NCBI GenBank assembly: GCA_015233285.1
Contig: JADFYA010000094.1
Location: 1 to 10,843 of the forward strand
Direction: 5' to 3'
Length of the DNA: 10,843 nucleotides
From: Deltaproteobacteria bacterium
GTDB lineage: Bacteria; Desulfobacterota; JADFXK01
Each line of letters begins with the position of its first letter. Within the stretch, counting starts at the first letter, position 1. The notes under the pieces are model-generated. The model saw nothing but the letters and a program-made list of their open reading frames with translations. It was not told the DNA's origin and made no database searches. Below, in pieces: positions 1 to 7,343 of the stretch. The translations under genes and the position numbers were made by a program.

Positions 1-2756
1 TCATACTGAATCACCCGCAAAGACAAACTGGCCGGAAACCCTTTCCCGGTGCTGTCAAAAAGCTCTTCCTGGTAGTTTTCCAACTGCCCTTCCGCCATTA
101 GTTTATTCAGCATTTCCATCCGGTCTGCGCCGGAGTTCCGGTAAAAATCCCTGGCGTTCATCCCAGCCGACAAATCTTTATCATCATACTTAAACATCTT
201 CAGGAACGCATCATTGTAAGAGAGCACTCTCCCGCCGACGGCCGTGATGGCGATGCCCACCGGGGCGAAGGTAAAAAGATTCCGGTATTTTTCTTCTGAT
301 TCCTTTAACATCACTTCAGCCTGTTTTCGGGCGGTAATATCCGTGCCAACCACCAGCAGGCAATCCTCCCGACCGGAACGCAGCCCACGGGCCGAGAGCA
401 GGGCATCAATAATTGTTCCATCCTTCTTGCGGTATTGGAGTTCAAAGCCGATTAATTCGCCTTTTTCTTTCAGTTCATCGATCAATCTTTGCCGGTCTTC
501 CGGATTGGCCAATAAATTTAGCTCAAAGGGCGTCTTACCCAGGACCTCCTCACGGGGATACCCGGTGATCCGGCAAAAAGCCTCGTTGGCTTCTAAGTAT
601 TGGCCACCTTCGAGTCTGGTCAGGGTGATGGCGTTGGGGGCCGTTTGCAGGATGGTCCGATAGCGCTCTTCACTCTCCCGGAGAGCTTGCTCCACCTCTT
701 GCCGGCGGACAATCTCCCTTTCCCTCTCCATAATTTGCGTTGCCATTTCCTCAGCCTGGCTGTTGAGCAGGGCTTCCCGCTCCTGGTGGTAGTCAATCCG
801 CCGCTTGAGTTCCTCCGGAGGCACCCGTAATTCAGCCAGCTTCCGGGCATAGACGTCGGACAAGGCCAGGGATTCGGTTAAAGAAAAAATCATTCGTTCC
901 GGCAAAGCGCTATGGGCCGCGGCGGCCCCAATGGACCCGGCCAGAGACCGTTCGACCGCGCTGTTCAATTCAGCCAGTTCCGTAATGGAAATCCATTCCT
1001 TTCCGGCCAACCCCAGGGTCATGATACAGTCATCAACTATGTTTTTCGCCCGCGATGAGGGAAAATACCGGGCTAATCTTTTTTCAAACAGGTCTTTTTT
1101 CTCCGATAAATTGATGTCGGCCTGACGAACCACAGGCGCCCCTAACGTCCGGCCGGGCCGGAGAGCGGTAACAAACTCCTCGGCCAGTCTTTGTTCCTGG
1201 TCACTCCCTTTAAAATAAAGCGCCCCGATTAAGTAAAGCCCGATGTTCACCAGCATGGTCCAGAAAACCGTATGGGTTACCGAATCCAGGCCGGTCACGC
1301 CCAAAAAATGTTCCGGAGCCATCAATTTCAGACCCCAGGGGCCGTCTGTCAAGAGGGCTGGAGACAACCAACCATTCCTGACAAAGGCCGGAATCAATTG
1401 GGTATAAATCCACATGGCAAATCCCGCGGACATGCCCATCAGGGCGCCCGGTTTGTTGCCTCGGCGCCAATATAAGCCGCCGATAATGGCCGGAGCAAAC
1501 TGCAAGACGGCGGCGAAGGACATAATCCCGATGTTCACCAGGAGGTAAAATTCCCCGACTGCCTTCTCGAACCAGTATCCAGATAGAATAATCAGGGCAA
1601 TGGCCATCCAGCGGCACGGCAGCAGGTATCGGCGCAGAAAGCCAAGTTGCTTAAAGGACGAGATCAGAGGCATGAACAGGTGATTGGTCACCATGGTCGA
1701 CAAGGTCATGGAAGAAAGAATGATCATGGCCGTAGCCGCGGAGAAGCCGCCCAAAAATACCATGAGAGACAGCCACTGCTGCCCCGCGGCCATGGGTAGG
1801 AGGAGCACGAACATGTCGGCTTTGTCGACCGGATGACCAGACAACAGGCCGGTCATGGCCATGGGCACCACAAACAGGTTGATCGCGATCATGTACACCG
1901 GGAACAGCCACATGGCCGTCGGAATGTGTCGCTCGTCAAAATTTTCCACCACGGCCACGTGAAACTGCCGGGGCAAGAACATAATGGCCGACATGGACAG
2001 GACCAGGTAACTGGCCCAGGTAAGATAAGAGCTGTCCCGGCCGTCACCGGTGATCATCAACTTGTGCCAGGGACTAAGTTGAAATCTTGCGATAATATCT
2101 CCAAACCCATCGTAGAGATAATAGGTGACGAAGATCCCCACGGCCAGGAAGGCGACCAGTTTAACCACCGACTCCAGGACCACGGCCATGACCAGGCCCT
2201 GGTGCCTCTCAGTGGGATCGATCCTTCTAGCCCCGAAGACGACCGTAAACAGGATCATCAAAGCCACGACCAGGATACCCACATTACTTTGGGCGGCCTC
2301 CGATTCCGGCCGTTGCGTCAATATCCCGAAGGTGGAGACAACAGCCTTTAACTGCAAGGCAATATAGGGCGTGAGACCCACCAAGGCAATAATCGTGGCC
2401 AGGGCCGCGACAGCCTGGGACTTATCATACCGCAGGGAAATAAAATCGGCAATGCTGGTGATCCGGTAGGTGTTTTTGATGCGGACCATCTGACGTAAGA
2501 TAGTCCACCAGAAGATGGAGACCAGGGTGGGGCCCAGGTAAATGGTCAGGAACAACATCCCGGAGTTGGCCGCCTTACCCACGCTCCCGTAATAGGTCCA
2601 GGACGTGCAATAAACAGCCAGGGACAAGGAATAAACTACCGGGTGATTGCTTGGATTTTTCCCGCCCTGGGCCCGGCGTTCAACGACCAGGGCGGTTATG
2701 AACAGCAGGCCCATGTAAAGGCAAGTAATGGCCAGGAGAAGCGACGAACTAAACAT
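1..2756 (-). CDS. Symporter-type sensor protein (SSS permease + PAS-PAS), C-terminus beyond the window
   Basis: The frame is open from an ATG at 2756 to the left edge, giving 918 residues without a stop. Residues 1 to about 515 form a sodium/solute-symporter membrane domain. Visible motifs are YSLSLAVYCTSWTYYGS (about residue 40), LPRQFHVAVVEN (about 260) and FAPAIIGGLYWRRG (about 418), all typical of the symporter domain of CbrA/PutP-like sensor kinases. Residues about 560-620 hold a helical linker with LAGSIGAAAA, like the STAC region of such proteins. A charged coiled coil follows (about 625-693), then two PAS domains (about 695-810, with EERYRTIL at its start, and about 820 to the edge, with EEKYRNLF). 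A histidine kinase module is expected further left but is not seen. An AGGAGG lies 12 bases upstream, inside the preceding gene, whose end this gene overlaps by 8 bases. The likely role is membrane sensing of a nutrient or ion coupled to phosphosignalling. Ligand and output are unknown. Confidence 0.9.
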   Translation of the reverse strand, partial: MFSSSLLLAITCLYMGLLFITALVVERRAQGGKNPSNHPVVYSLSLAVYCTSWTYYGSVGKAANSGMLFLTIYLGPTLVSIFWWTILRQMVRIKNTYRITSIADFISLRYDKSQAVAALATIIALVGLTPYIALQLKAVVSTFGILTQRPESEAAQSNVGILVVALMILFTVVFGARRIDPTERHQGLVMAVVLESVVKLVAFLAVGIFVTYYLYDGFGDIIARFQLSPWHKLMITGDGRDSSYLTWASYLVLSMSAIMFLPRQFHVAVVENFDERHIPTAMWLFPVYMIAINLFVVPMAMTGLLSGHPVDKADMFVLLLPMAAGQQWLSLMVFLGGFSAATAMIILSSMTLSTMVTNHLFMPLISSFKQLGFLRRYLLPCRWMAIALIILSGYWFEKAVGEFYLLVNIGIMSFAAVLQFAPAIIGGLYWRRGNKPGALMGMSAGFAMWIYTQLIPAFVRNGWLSPALLTDGPWGLKLMAPEHFLGVTGLDSVTHTVFWTMLVNIGLYLIGALYFKGSDQEQRLAEEFVTALRPGRTLGAPVVRQADINLSEKKDLFEKRLARYFPSSRAKNIVDDCIMTLGLAGKEWISITELAELNSAVERSLAGSIGAAAAHSALPERMIFSLTESLALSDVYARKLAELRVPPEELKRRIDYHQEREALLNSQAEEMATQIMEREREIVRRQEVEQALRESEERYRTILQTAPNAITLTRLEGGQYLEANEAFCRITGYPREEVLGKTPFELNLLANPEDRQRLIDELKEKGELIGFELQYRKKDGTIIDALLSARGLRSGREDCLLVVGTDITARKQAEVMLKESEEKYRNLFTFAPVGIAITAVGGRVLSYNDAFLKMFKYDDKDLSAGMNARDFYRNSGADRMEMLNKLMAEGQLENYQEELFDSTGKGFPASLSLRVIQY

Positions 2757-2991
2757 CAGTCCCGGCGTCCTCCTGCTGATTCTCTTCAGCCCTAGTCGAG
2801 ACTGAGTCTCCCGCGGCCAGGGCCGGCACCCCGACCAAAAAAATCCAAATGATAAAAAGATAACTCAACAAAAATCCAGGTTCCCGGTATTCGGGCCCGG
2901 CCCAAAATGGCCAGCTCAGCAGGAGCCAGACCAGACCGAAAGCCAGCGCCGTGGACCCGGGTACTTTCATCAGATGGCCAATCCCACGCAT
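2749..2991 (-). CDS. Small two-helix membrane protein coupled to the symporter-sensor
   Basis: This encodes about 80 residues with two hydrophobic segments, near residues 12-29 (ALAFGLVWLLLSWPFW) and 38-58 (FLLSYLFIIWIFLVGVPALAA), then a short acidic tail. It is predicted to sit in the inner membrane. Its stop codon overlaps the start of the symporter-sensor gene by 8 bases, so translational coupling is likely. The arrangement recalls the small cbrX gene that overlaps cbrA in Pseudomonas; that is an analogy of position, not proven homology. The start is uncertain. The frame stays open to an ATG at 3129 (126 residues), which lies only about 35 bases after the consensus promoter but has no Shine-Dalgarno. 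I prefer the ATG at 2991 because GGGGG lies 6 bases before it and because the extra 46 residues look unstructured and poorly protein-like. I do not recognise a named family. Confidence 0.65.
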   Translation of the reverse strand: MRGIGHLMKVPGSTALAFGLVWLLLSWPFWAGPEYREPGFLLSYLFIIWIFLVGVPALAAGDSVSTRAEENQQEDAGTDV

Positions 2992-3170
2992 GAGGTGCCC
3001 CCGGTTGTCTATTTGAGCCAAGGGATAATTGATATTCGGGAATAGAGAAGTTGCGGAAGCGGCGGAACGAAGGAAAATTTCAGGGAATGGGAATTTGCTT
3101 CTCCGGACATCGGACGATTGGCGTGACATTAATAAGTTATAAGATGCCGGTATCCCCTTCGCTCGGATAG

Positions 3171-3199
3171 ATTATATGGCAAAGAAGTAGCGATGTCAA
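3171..3199 (-). promoter_or_regulatory. Consensus sigma-70 promoter for the small membrane protein/sensor unit
   Basis: On the minus strand, TTGACA (3199-3194) and TATAAT (3176-3171) are separated by exactly 17 bases. Both hexamers match the consensus perfectly. It lies in the gap between the nth stop and the small membrane protein and points toward the latter. Transcription would start near 3164. Confidence 0.85.
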
Positions 3200-3254
3200 G
3201 TGTTACGGGACGAAGACAAAAAACCGACCGGTCAAAAAAACATTTATTTGTAAG

Positions 3255-3887
3255 TCAGTTACGGAGCGTCCCTTGATAGTAGCGGCAAAGATCGTTTAAC
3301 CGGCACTGGGGGCAGGCAGGTTTGCGGGCCTGGCAGACAGCCCGGCCATGGAGAATGATTTGGTGTGAGAAATCCACCCAATGGTCTTTGGGGATAAGTT
3401 CCATCAAGGCAAACTCGATCTTGACCGGATCCTCATGATCGGTCAATCCCAGGCGCTGACTAACCCGGGCCACATGGGTATCGACCACAATCCCAGGGAT
3501 GCCATAAGCCGACCCCAGCACACAATTAGCCGTTTTCCGGCCGACACCCGGCAACGACACCAGTTCGTCGAGGGTAGTTGGGACCCGGCCGTTAAATCGG
3601 GCCACAATTTGAGCGGCGCAATTCTTCAAATTCTTGGCCTTATTCTTAAAGAATCCGGTGGGCCGGACATCTTCTTCCAGTTCGGTCAGGTTGGCTTCGG
3701 CCAGGTCCTGGGGCCCGCGGTACTTCTGAAATAAGGTCTTTGTCACTTCATTAACCCGGACGTCGGTACATTGGGCCGAAAGGATCGTGGCGACCAACAG
3801 TTCAAAGGGATTGCCGTAATTCAACGACGTCTGGGGATTAGGATAATATTTGTCCAGCCGGTTAATCAATTCGGAAACATCCAACAT
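3255..3887 (-). CDS. nth: Endonuclease III, base-excision repair DNA glycosylase/AP lyase
   Basis: This is a 210-residue protein, the usual length for endonuclease III. It removes oxidised pyrimidines from DNA and cuts the resulting abasic site. Landmarks: LLVATILSAQCTD (residues 30-42) in the substrate-binding region; the helix-hairpin-helix SLPGVGRKTA (111-120) carrying the catalytic lysine 118; VVDTHV (134-139) with the catalytic aspartate 136; and the C-terminal 4Fe-4S cluster cysteines at 185, 192, 195 and 201 (C-x6-C-x2-C-x5-C). All are spaced as in the E. coli enzyme with an offset of two. The frame is open up to 3965, but the start at 3887 is chosen because AAGGAGG (3900-3894) lies 6 bases before it and because a longer product would run into the glycosyltransferase gene. 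It is the last gene of the minus-strand run, 23 bases after the glycosyltransferase stop. It carries no sequence signal of its own regulation. Confidence 0.97.
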   Translation of the reverse strand: MLDVSELINRLDKYYPNPQTSLNYGNPFELLVATILSAQCTDVRVNEVTKTLFQKYRGPQDLAEANLTELEEDVRPTGFFKNKAKNLKNCAAQIVARFNGRVPTTLDELVSLPGVGRKTANCVLGSAYGIPGIVVDTHVARVSQRLGLTDHEDPVKIEFALMELIPKDHWVDFSHQIILHGRAVCQARKPACPQCRLNDLCRYYQGTLRN

Positions 3888-3893
3888 AATTCG

Positions 3894-3900
3894 CCTCCTT
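3894..3900 (-). promoter_or_regulatory. Ribosome binding site that fixes the nth start
   Basis: AAGGAGG on the minus strand lies 6 bases before the ATG at 3887. This near-perfect Shine-Dalgarno rules against the 26-residue longer reading that begins at 3965. Confidence 0.85.
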
Positions 3901-3910
3901 ACGCCGCCGT

Positions 3911-4783
3911 TTATTCGCCCTGGTTCCGTACAATGTTGGGGATGAGCTCCCTTCGATGACTGCAAAGATCATATCGCCCTTGTCCGGCGTTTCTTCTTAT
4001 TTTAAATAAATCAGCAAACATGATCATGGCGTCTCGCCACAAACGGACTCTAGAGCCATTGGTATTGACCAGCTTAACCGGGGTTCGTTTAATGACCAGC
4101 CCAAATTTTACGGCCAGAAAAATAACCTCCACGTCAAATCCGAATCCAGGGATGGTTAATCGTTCAAAGATTGCTTTTGCCGGGTTAGCCTTAAAAAATT
4201 TTACGCCACATTGGGTATCGAACACCTCTTTGAACAGGACTAAATTTATGAGGTGGGAAAAAACGCGGCCGGCAAAAAGGCGGATTTTATTTTGATTAGG
4301 ATTGATCACCGATTCTTTCAGATCCCGCGCCCCGATAGCTAAATCAACCCCACCTTCAACAGCCGCGATCATGGAGTCTATACAGGTTAAATCCACCGGT
4401 AAGTCGGCATCGATAAATCCTATAATATCACCTGTGGCTTGTTTGACTCCGCTGGTCACGGCAGAGCCCTTGCCTTGATTATTTTTTAATTCAATTAGGG
4501 TAAAATTCCTCACCTGATAATCTTCGATGGCCGCTTTAGCCGCCGCCGAGGTGTTATCCCGGCTGCCGTCATTAACAACGATAAGCTCATAGCAAAGCCC
4601 ACGCTGGTGCAAGAAAGCGTTAAGCTCCTGGATAGTCCGCCCGATTCTTTGAGCCTCATTATAGGCAGGGATAATTATGGAAATGAACTTATTCCGGCAT
4701 GAGTCAGGTTTCAAAATCTTGTAATCCTCCAGGTCGAGCCCATCCCGAGGCGGGATCAACATACACAAATTACGGCCGTTCAA
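3911..4783 (-). CDS. Family 2 glycosyltransferase, dolichyl/polyprenyl-phosphate glucosyltransferase-like
   Basis: This encodes 290 residues with one GT-A catalytic domain. Seen: IIIPAYNEAQRIGRTI (37-51), nucleotide-sugar binding VVNDGSRDNT (69-78), NNQGKGSAV (101-109), the metal-binding DxD in FIDADLPVDL (D125, D127), DTQCGVKFFKA (189-199) and GFGFDVEVIFLA (213-224). The last two are typical of the Alg5/DPM1-like branch, which moves a sugar from a nucleotide sugar to a polyprenyl phosphate at the membrane. There is no transmembrane segment at either end, so it should be a peripheral or soluble enzyme. The first codon used here is TTG at 4783; an ATG at 4762 would remove seven residues. Neither has a good Shine-Dalgarno at proper spacing (AAGGTG is only two bases from the TTG). 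The gene starts 17 bases after the lipoprotein stop, so it is probably cotranscribed with the MCE genes. The donor sugar and lipid acceptor cannot be read from the sequence. Confidence 0.88.
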   Translation of the reverse strand: MNGRNLCMLIPPRDGLDLEDYKILKPDSCRNKFISIIIPAYNEAQRIGRTIQELNAFLHQRGLCYELIVVNDGSRDNTSAAAKAAIEDYQVRNFTLIELKNNQGKGSAVTSGVKQATGDIIGFIDADLPVDLTCIDSMIAAVEGGVDLAIGARDLKESVINPNQNKIRLFAGRVFSHLINLVLFKEVFDTQCGVKFFKANPAKAIFERLTIPGFGFDVEVIFLAVKFGLVIKRTPVKLVNTNGSRVRLWRDAMIMFADLFKIRRNAGQGRYDLCSHRRELIPNIVRNQGE

Positions 4784-4800
4784 GGCACCTTGGTGGAATA

Positions 4801-5442
4801 TCAGTTTTTAACATGAGACGGCGATAAAAGTTTGTGCTTCATGTCCTGTTCCAATTCGGTTAGAATCCGGGTCAAGCCGTCATTCCAGCCCCTGGCCAGG
4901 GCTTGAGGAGAGTCATTGGATAGAGCCACAGTTTGCCGGTACTGCTTCTGAAAAATGATGGGCGTTTTCCCATCCAGGGACTGGACCAGAAAGAATTGCA
5001 TCTCCAGGACCGCCTGAGGAGTCCGACTATTCCGGTAATCCCCATAGAGCGAGTTGACGGCTCCCTCCAAAATATAATTGGGTGATACATAACTGGGCGT
5101 GTCCACCACATTCTGAAACAGGCCGCCGGCCGTCATCCAATTACGGATTACCTCCGTGACCATCAGGCCCGGTGACAAAAAAAATTCATTATAAAAATCT
5201 GATTGATAGCTTAAATCGACCTGACGGTAAACAAAATTCTTGCCGTCATATCTGGGCGAGACCGTGATGTTGCGAAGCATCAACACCGGTCCGACTTGGG
5301 GCCCGACATCGCTTCGAGGCCGAGTGATATCCAGGGCATAATAATGCTTATCCGGATAGCTCTTGTCCAGCTTAACGCACCCGGTCAGCCAGATGAACAC
5401 GGCCATGGTTAAAGAACAGGCTAATAAGGTTCTTCCTTTCAT
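4801..5442 (-). CDS. PqiC/YmbA-type ABC-transport auxiliary lipoprotein
   Basis: This encodes 213 residues. The N-terminus is a lipoprotein signal: basic MKGR, a hydrophobic stretch, then the lipobox LTGC with the lipidated cysteine at residue 22. The mature part begins with YYALDI (34-39) and contains VGPVLMLRNITVSPRYDGKN, the start of the ABC_trans_aux (PqiC) fold found beside MCE transporters. A segment with LEGAVNSLYGDY follows the usual pattern of this family. It should be anchored in a membrane facing the periplasm and help connect the MCE tube to the outer membrane. Its ATG overlaps the MCE gene's stop (ATGA), a sign of translational coupling. The family assignment rests on overall pattern, lipobox and position rather than a single diagnostic motif. 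Confidence 0.85.
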   Translation of the reverse strand: MKGRTLLACSLTMAVFIWLTGCVKLDKSYPDKHYYALDITRPRSDVGPQVGPVLMLRNITVSPRYDGKNFVYRQVDLSYQSDFYNEFFLSPGLMVTEVIRNWMTAGGLFQNVVDTPSYVSPNYILEGAVNSLYGDYRNSRTPQAVLEMQFFLVQSLDGKTPIIFQKQYRQTVALSNDSPQALARGWNDGLTRILTELEQDMKHKLLSPSHVKN

Positions 5443-6509
5443 CGTTTTTCTCCCGGGGACGACTTGGCTGGGGCATCGCCAAACAGGCTTTGGGCCGGAT
5501 ACTTTTTGGCATTCTCAGTTAATTCTTTTACGTTTTCAGAGATTTGTCTAATGTTGACAACCACCTTTTCGATGTCTTGCTGCTGAAAGGCGACCAGCCG
5601 GTCAAGCCGCTCCAAAGTAGCTCGGAGTTGATTGAGCGTATTGGGCAAACCGGCTGAAAATGTGTCCAGGTTTTTAGCCATGTGATCTATGGTGGCCGTA
5701 GTCTCTTTCAGCGTGGAAATGCTCTGAGCCAGGGGTTTTCCCGAGGTTTCCATAACTCGCCTGGCCCCGGCCATGGTCTGAGAAGCATCAGCTATTATCT
5801 GTTTCAGAGGTTTTTCTGATTTCAGGATTAACTGACCAATTTTTTGGTTGGTTTCACGTGTCTCAGCGACCAACATAACGGCCTGGCGGCTGATCTCCTT
5901 CACATCCACCCCGCCCAACTTGTCATTCACCTTAGACACTATCTGTTCCATGTTGAGGGCCAGATCACGTATGTCGATCTTGTCAAAAGTTCTCATCACC
6001 CTGTCTAGAGCGTCACTCAGCCTGGAAATCGTGTTAGGGGTGGACGGAATATAAAGATATTTAGATGTCCAATCAATTTTCATAGGGGGATTATAGGCTG
6101 GATCAACAAAATCCCATTCCATATAGGCCGTGCCGGTCAGACCCTGAGGCGCTAGATGCACCCGAAGCCCCTTCTCCACGTCAGATTTTATCGCCGCATA
6201 CACCTGCTCCTTGGTCGAATCACCTAACTCCAGGATGGTTAAGGACATTCTGACCATGACGTGGCGCCGGTCAACGCCATAGGTAGCCGCCACCAGAGCG
6301 ATGTCCTCTACCTTGCCAATTTGGACGCCCCGATACTTAACGGGTGAGCCCCGGTCCAACCCTTGCACCGAGGTGTCAAAGTAAGTCTCAACCATCACCC
6401 GTTTTTGAAAGATGGCCCCGGCGCCCAAGACTACAATGGCCACAATGGCAATGGCCACGGCAATAATGACGAATAGTCCGATTTTAAAATAATGAGCTTG
6501 AGCGCTCAT
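5439..6509 (-). CDS. mlaD: MCE-domain lipid-transport protein (MlaD-like) with long helical tail
   Basis: This encodes 356 residues. An uncleaved membrane anchor spans residues 8-32. The MCE domain covers about 38-135, with VETYFDTSVQGLDRGSPVKY and RGVQIGKVEDI, the signature start of the family, and GLTGTAYMEWDF at its end. Residues about 160-335 are long amphipathic helices (ISRLSDALDRVMRTFDKIDI and the following heptads), and the end has a YPAQSLFGDAP motif like the short C-terminal motif of many MCE proteins. MCE proteins form hexameric rings that pass lipids between membranes. The helical tail is longer than in E. coli MlaD (about 183 residues) and suggests a needle or tube form. The ATG at 6509 is preceded by AGGGGGAA at good distance. 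The gene is separated from the ATPase gene by 60 bases holding heptad repeats and overlaps the lipoprotein gene by four bases. Confidence 0.95.
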   Translation of the reverse strand: MSAQAHYFKIGLFVIIAVAIAIVAIVVLGAGAIFQKRVMVETYFDTSVQGLDRGSPVKYRGVQIGKVEDIALVAATYGVDRRHVMVRMSLTILELGDSTKEQVYAAIKSDVEKGLRVHLAPQGLTGTAYMEWDFVDPAYNPPMKIDWTSKYLYIPSTPNTISRLSDALDRVMRTFDKIDIRDLALNMEQIVSKVNDKLGGVDVKEISRQAVMLVAETRETNQKIGQLILKSEKPLKQIIADASQTMAGARRVMETSGKPLAQSISTLKETTATIDHMAKNLDTFSAGLPNTLNQLRATLERLDRLVAFQQQDIEKVVVNIRQISENVKELTENAKKYPAQSLFGDAPAKSSPGEKR

Positions 6510-6529
6510 TGATCATTTCCCCCTACCGG

Positions 6530-6564
6530 GTTACGGGTTGCTTGTTGCTTGTTGCATGTTACTC
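6530..6564. repeat. Five-copy heptad tandem repeat, GTT(A/G)CNN
   Basis: Reading the plus strand, five consecutive seven-base units are GTTACGG, GTTGCTT, GTTGCTT, GTTGCAT and GTTACTC. On the coding strand they read NNG(T/C)AAC. The array fills most of the 60-base gap between the mlaF stop and the mlaD ribosome binding site. Positions 1-3 and 5 of the unit are invariant, position 4 is always a purine, and only the last two vary freely. Confidence 0.85.
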
Positions 6565-6569
6565 GTTTT

Positions 6570-7343
6570 TCATCCAGTTGGGGTCACTTCGCGATTAAAG
6601 AATTGGCGCACCCCAGGGTTGTCGCTGTGATCCCGCAGATCCGCCGGATGCCCCTCAGCAACAATTCCCTTTAGTCCCTTGTCCAGCATGATCGCCCGAT
6701 CAGCAATGGTGAAGATACTGGGCAGTTCATGGGTGACTATGACAAAGGTGATTTTCAGGTTGCGGGCCAGATTTAGGATCAGGTGATCCAATTCCACTGA
6801 AGTGATCGGATCGAGACCAGCCGATAACTCATCCAGAAATAGAATCTGGGGATCAAGGGCCATAGCCCGGGCGATGGCAGCTCGTTTGCGCATACCACCG
6901 CTCAACTCGGAAGGCATGTGATGGGAGAAGCCGTTCAACCCGACCAGTTTCAGTTTCATCAAGGCAATCAACTCCATCGCTTCGGACGGAAGATCAGTAA
7001 AAACTTCTAACGGCAACCGAACGTTCTCCAACAAGTCCATCGAGCCAAAAAGGGCTCCACTCTGGTACATTACACCTATTTTTCTTATGATATTAATACG
7101 TTGATCATGATCGGCGGTAACGATATCCTCTCCGTCGATCAGAACTCGGCCCGAAGTAGGCTTATAGAGCCCGATCATTTGTTTGAGCAAGGTACTCTTA
7201 CCGCAACCAGAACCGCCTAAAATAACAAATACTTCTCCCCGATATACCTCAAAGGATAGATTGTCGAGGATGATATCTCCATCATAACCGGCGGTCATAC
7301 CTTGAACTTTAATGATGGGATAGGCATCCTCAGTCACTGGCAT
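6570..7343 (-). CDS. mlaF: MCE-system ABC transporter ATPase (MlaF-like)
   Basis: This is a 257-residue ABC ATPase that powers the MCE lipid transporter from the cytoplasmic side. Seen: Walker A GGSGCGKST (43-51), Q-loop glutamine 94 in VMYQSGALF, signature LSGGMRKRAAIARA (147-160), Walker B ILFLDE (167-172) followed by LSAGLDP, and the switch histidine 205 in VTHELPS. The ALFGSMDLLENVRLPL stretch after the Q-loop is typical of the Mla/Ttg2 ATPase group. The proline usual after the Walker B glutamate (DEPT/DEPS) is leucine here (DELS), a mild change. The start at 7343 forms TAATG with the permease stop, with GGAG three bases before the overlap. The same frame is open further upstream to 7481, but that part lies inside the permease gene and is not protein-like. 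Confidence 0.96.
   Translation of the reverse strand: MPVTEDAYPIIKVQGMTAGYDGDIILDNLSFEVYRGEVFVILGGSGCGKSTLLKQMIGLYKPTSGRVLIDGEDIVTADHDQRINIIRKIGVMYQSGALFGSMDLLENVRLPLEVFTDLPSEAMELIALMKLKLVGLNGFSHHMPSELSGGMRKRAAIARAMALDPQILFLDELSAGLDPITSVELDHLILNLARNLKITFVIVTHELPSIFTIADRAIMLDKGLKGIVAEGHPADLRDHSDNPGVRQFFNREVTPTG

Noticed and set aside
1833..2351. Open plus-strand reading of 172 codons rich in His, Gln and Asp
   Set aside because: It lies antisense to the highly recognisable symporter domain; its odd composition is the mirror of membrane-protein codons, and it has no ribosome site or family resemblance.
3219..3243. GACCGGTC palindrome flanked by A/T runs after nth, a possible terminator
   Set aside because: The palindrome has no loop; the best foldable stem is three to four pairs, too weak for an intrinsic terminator.
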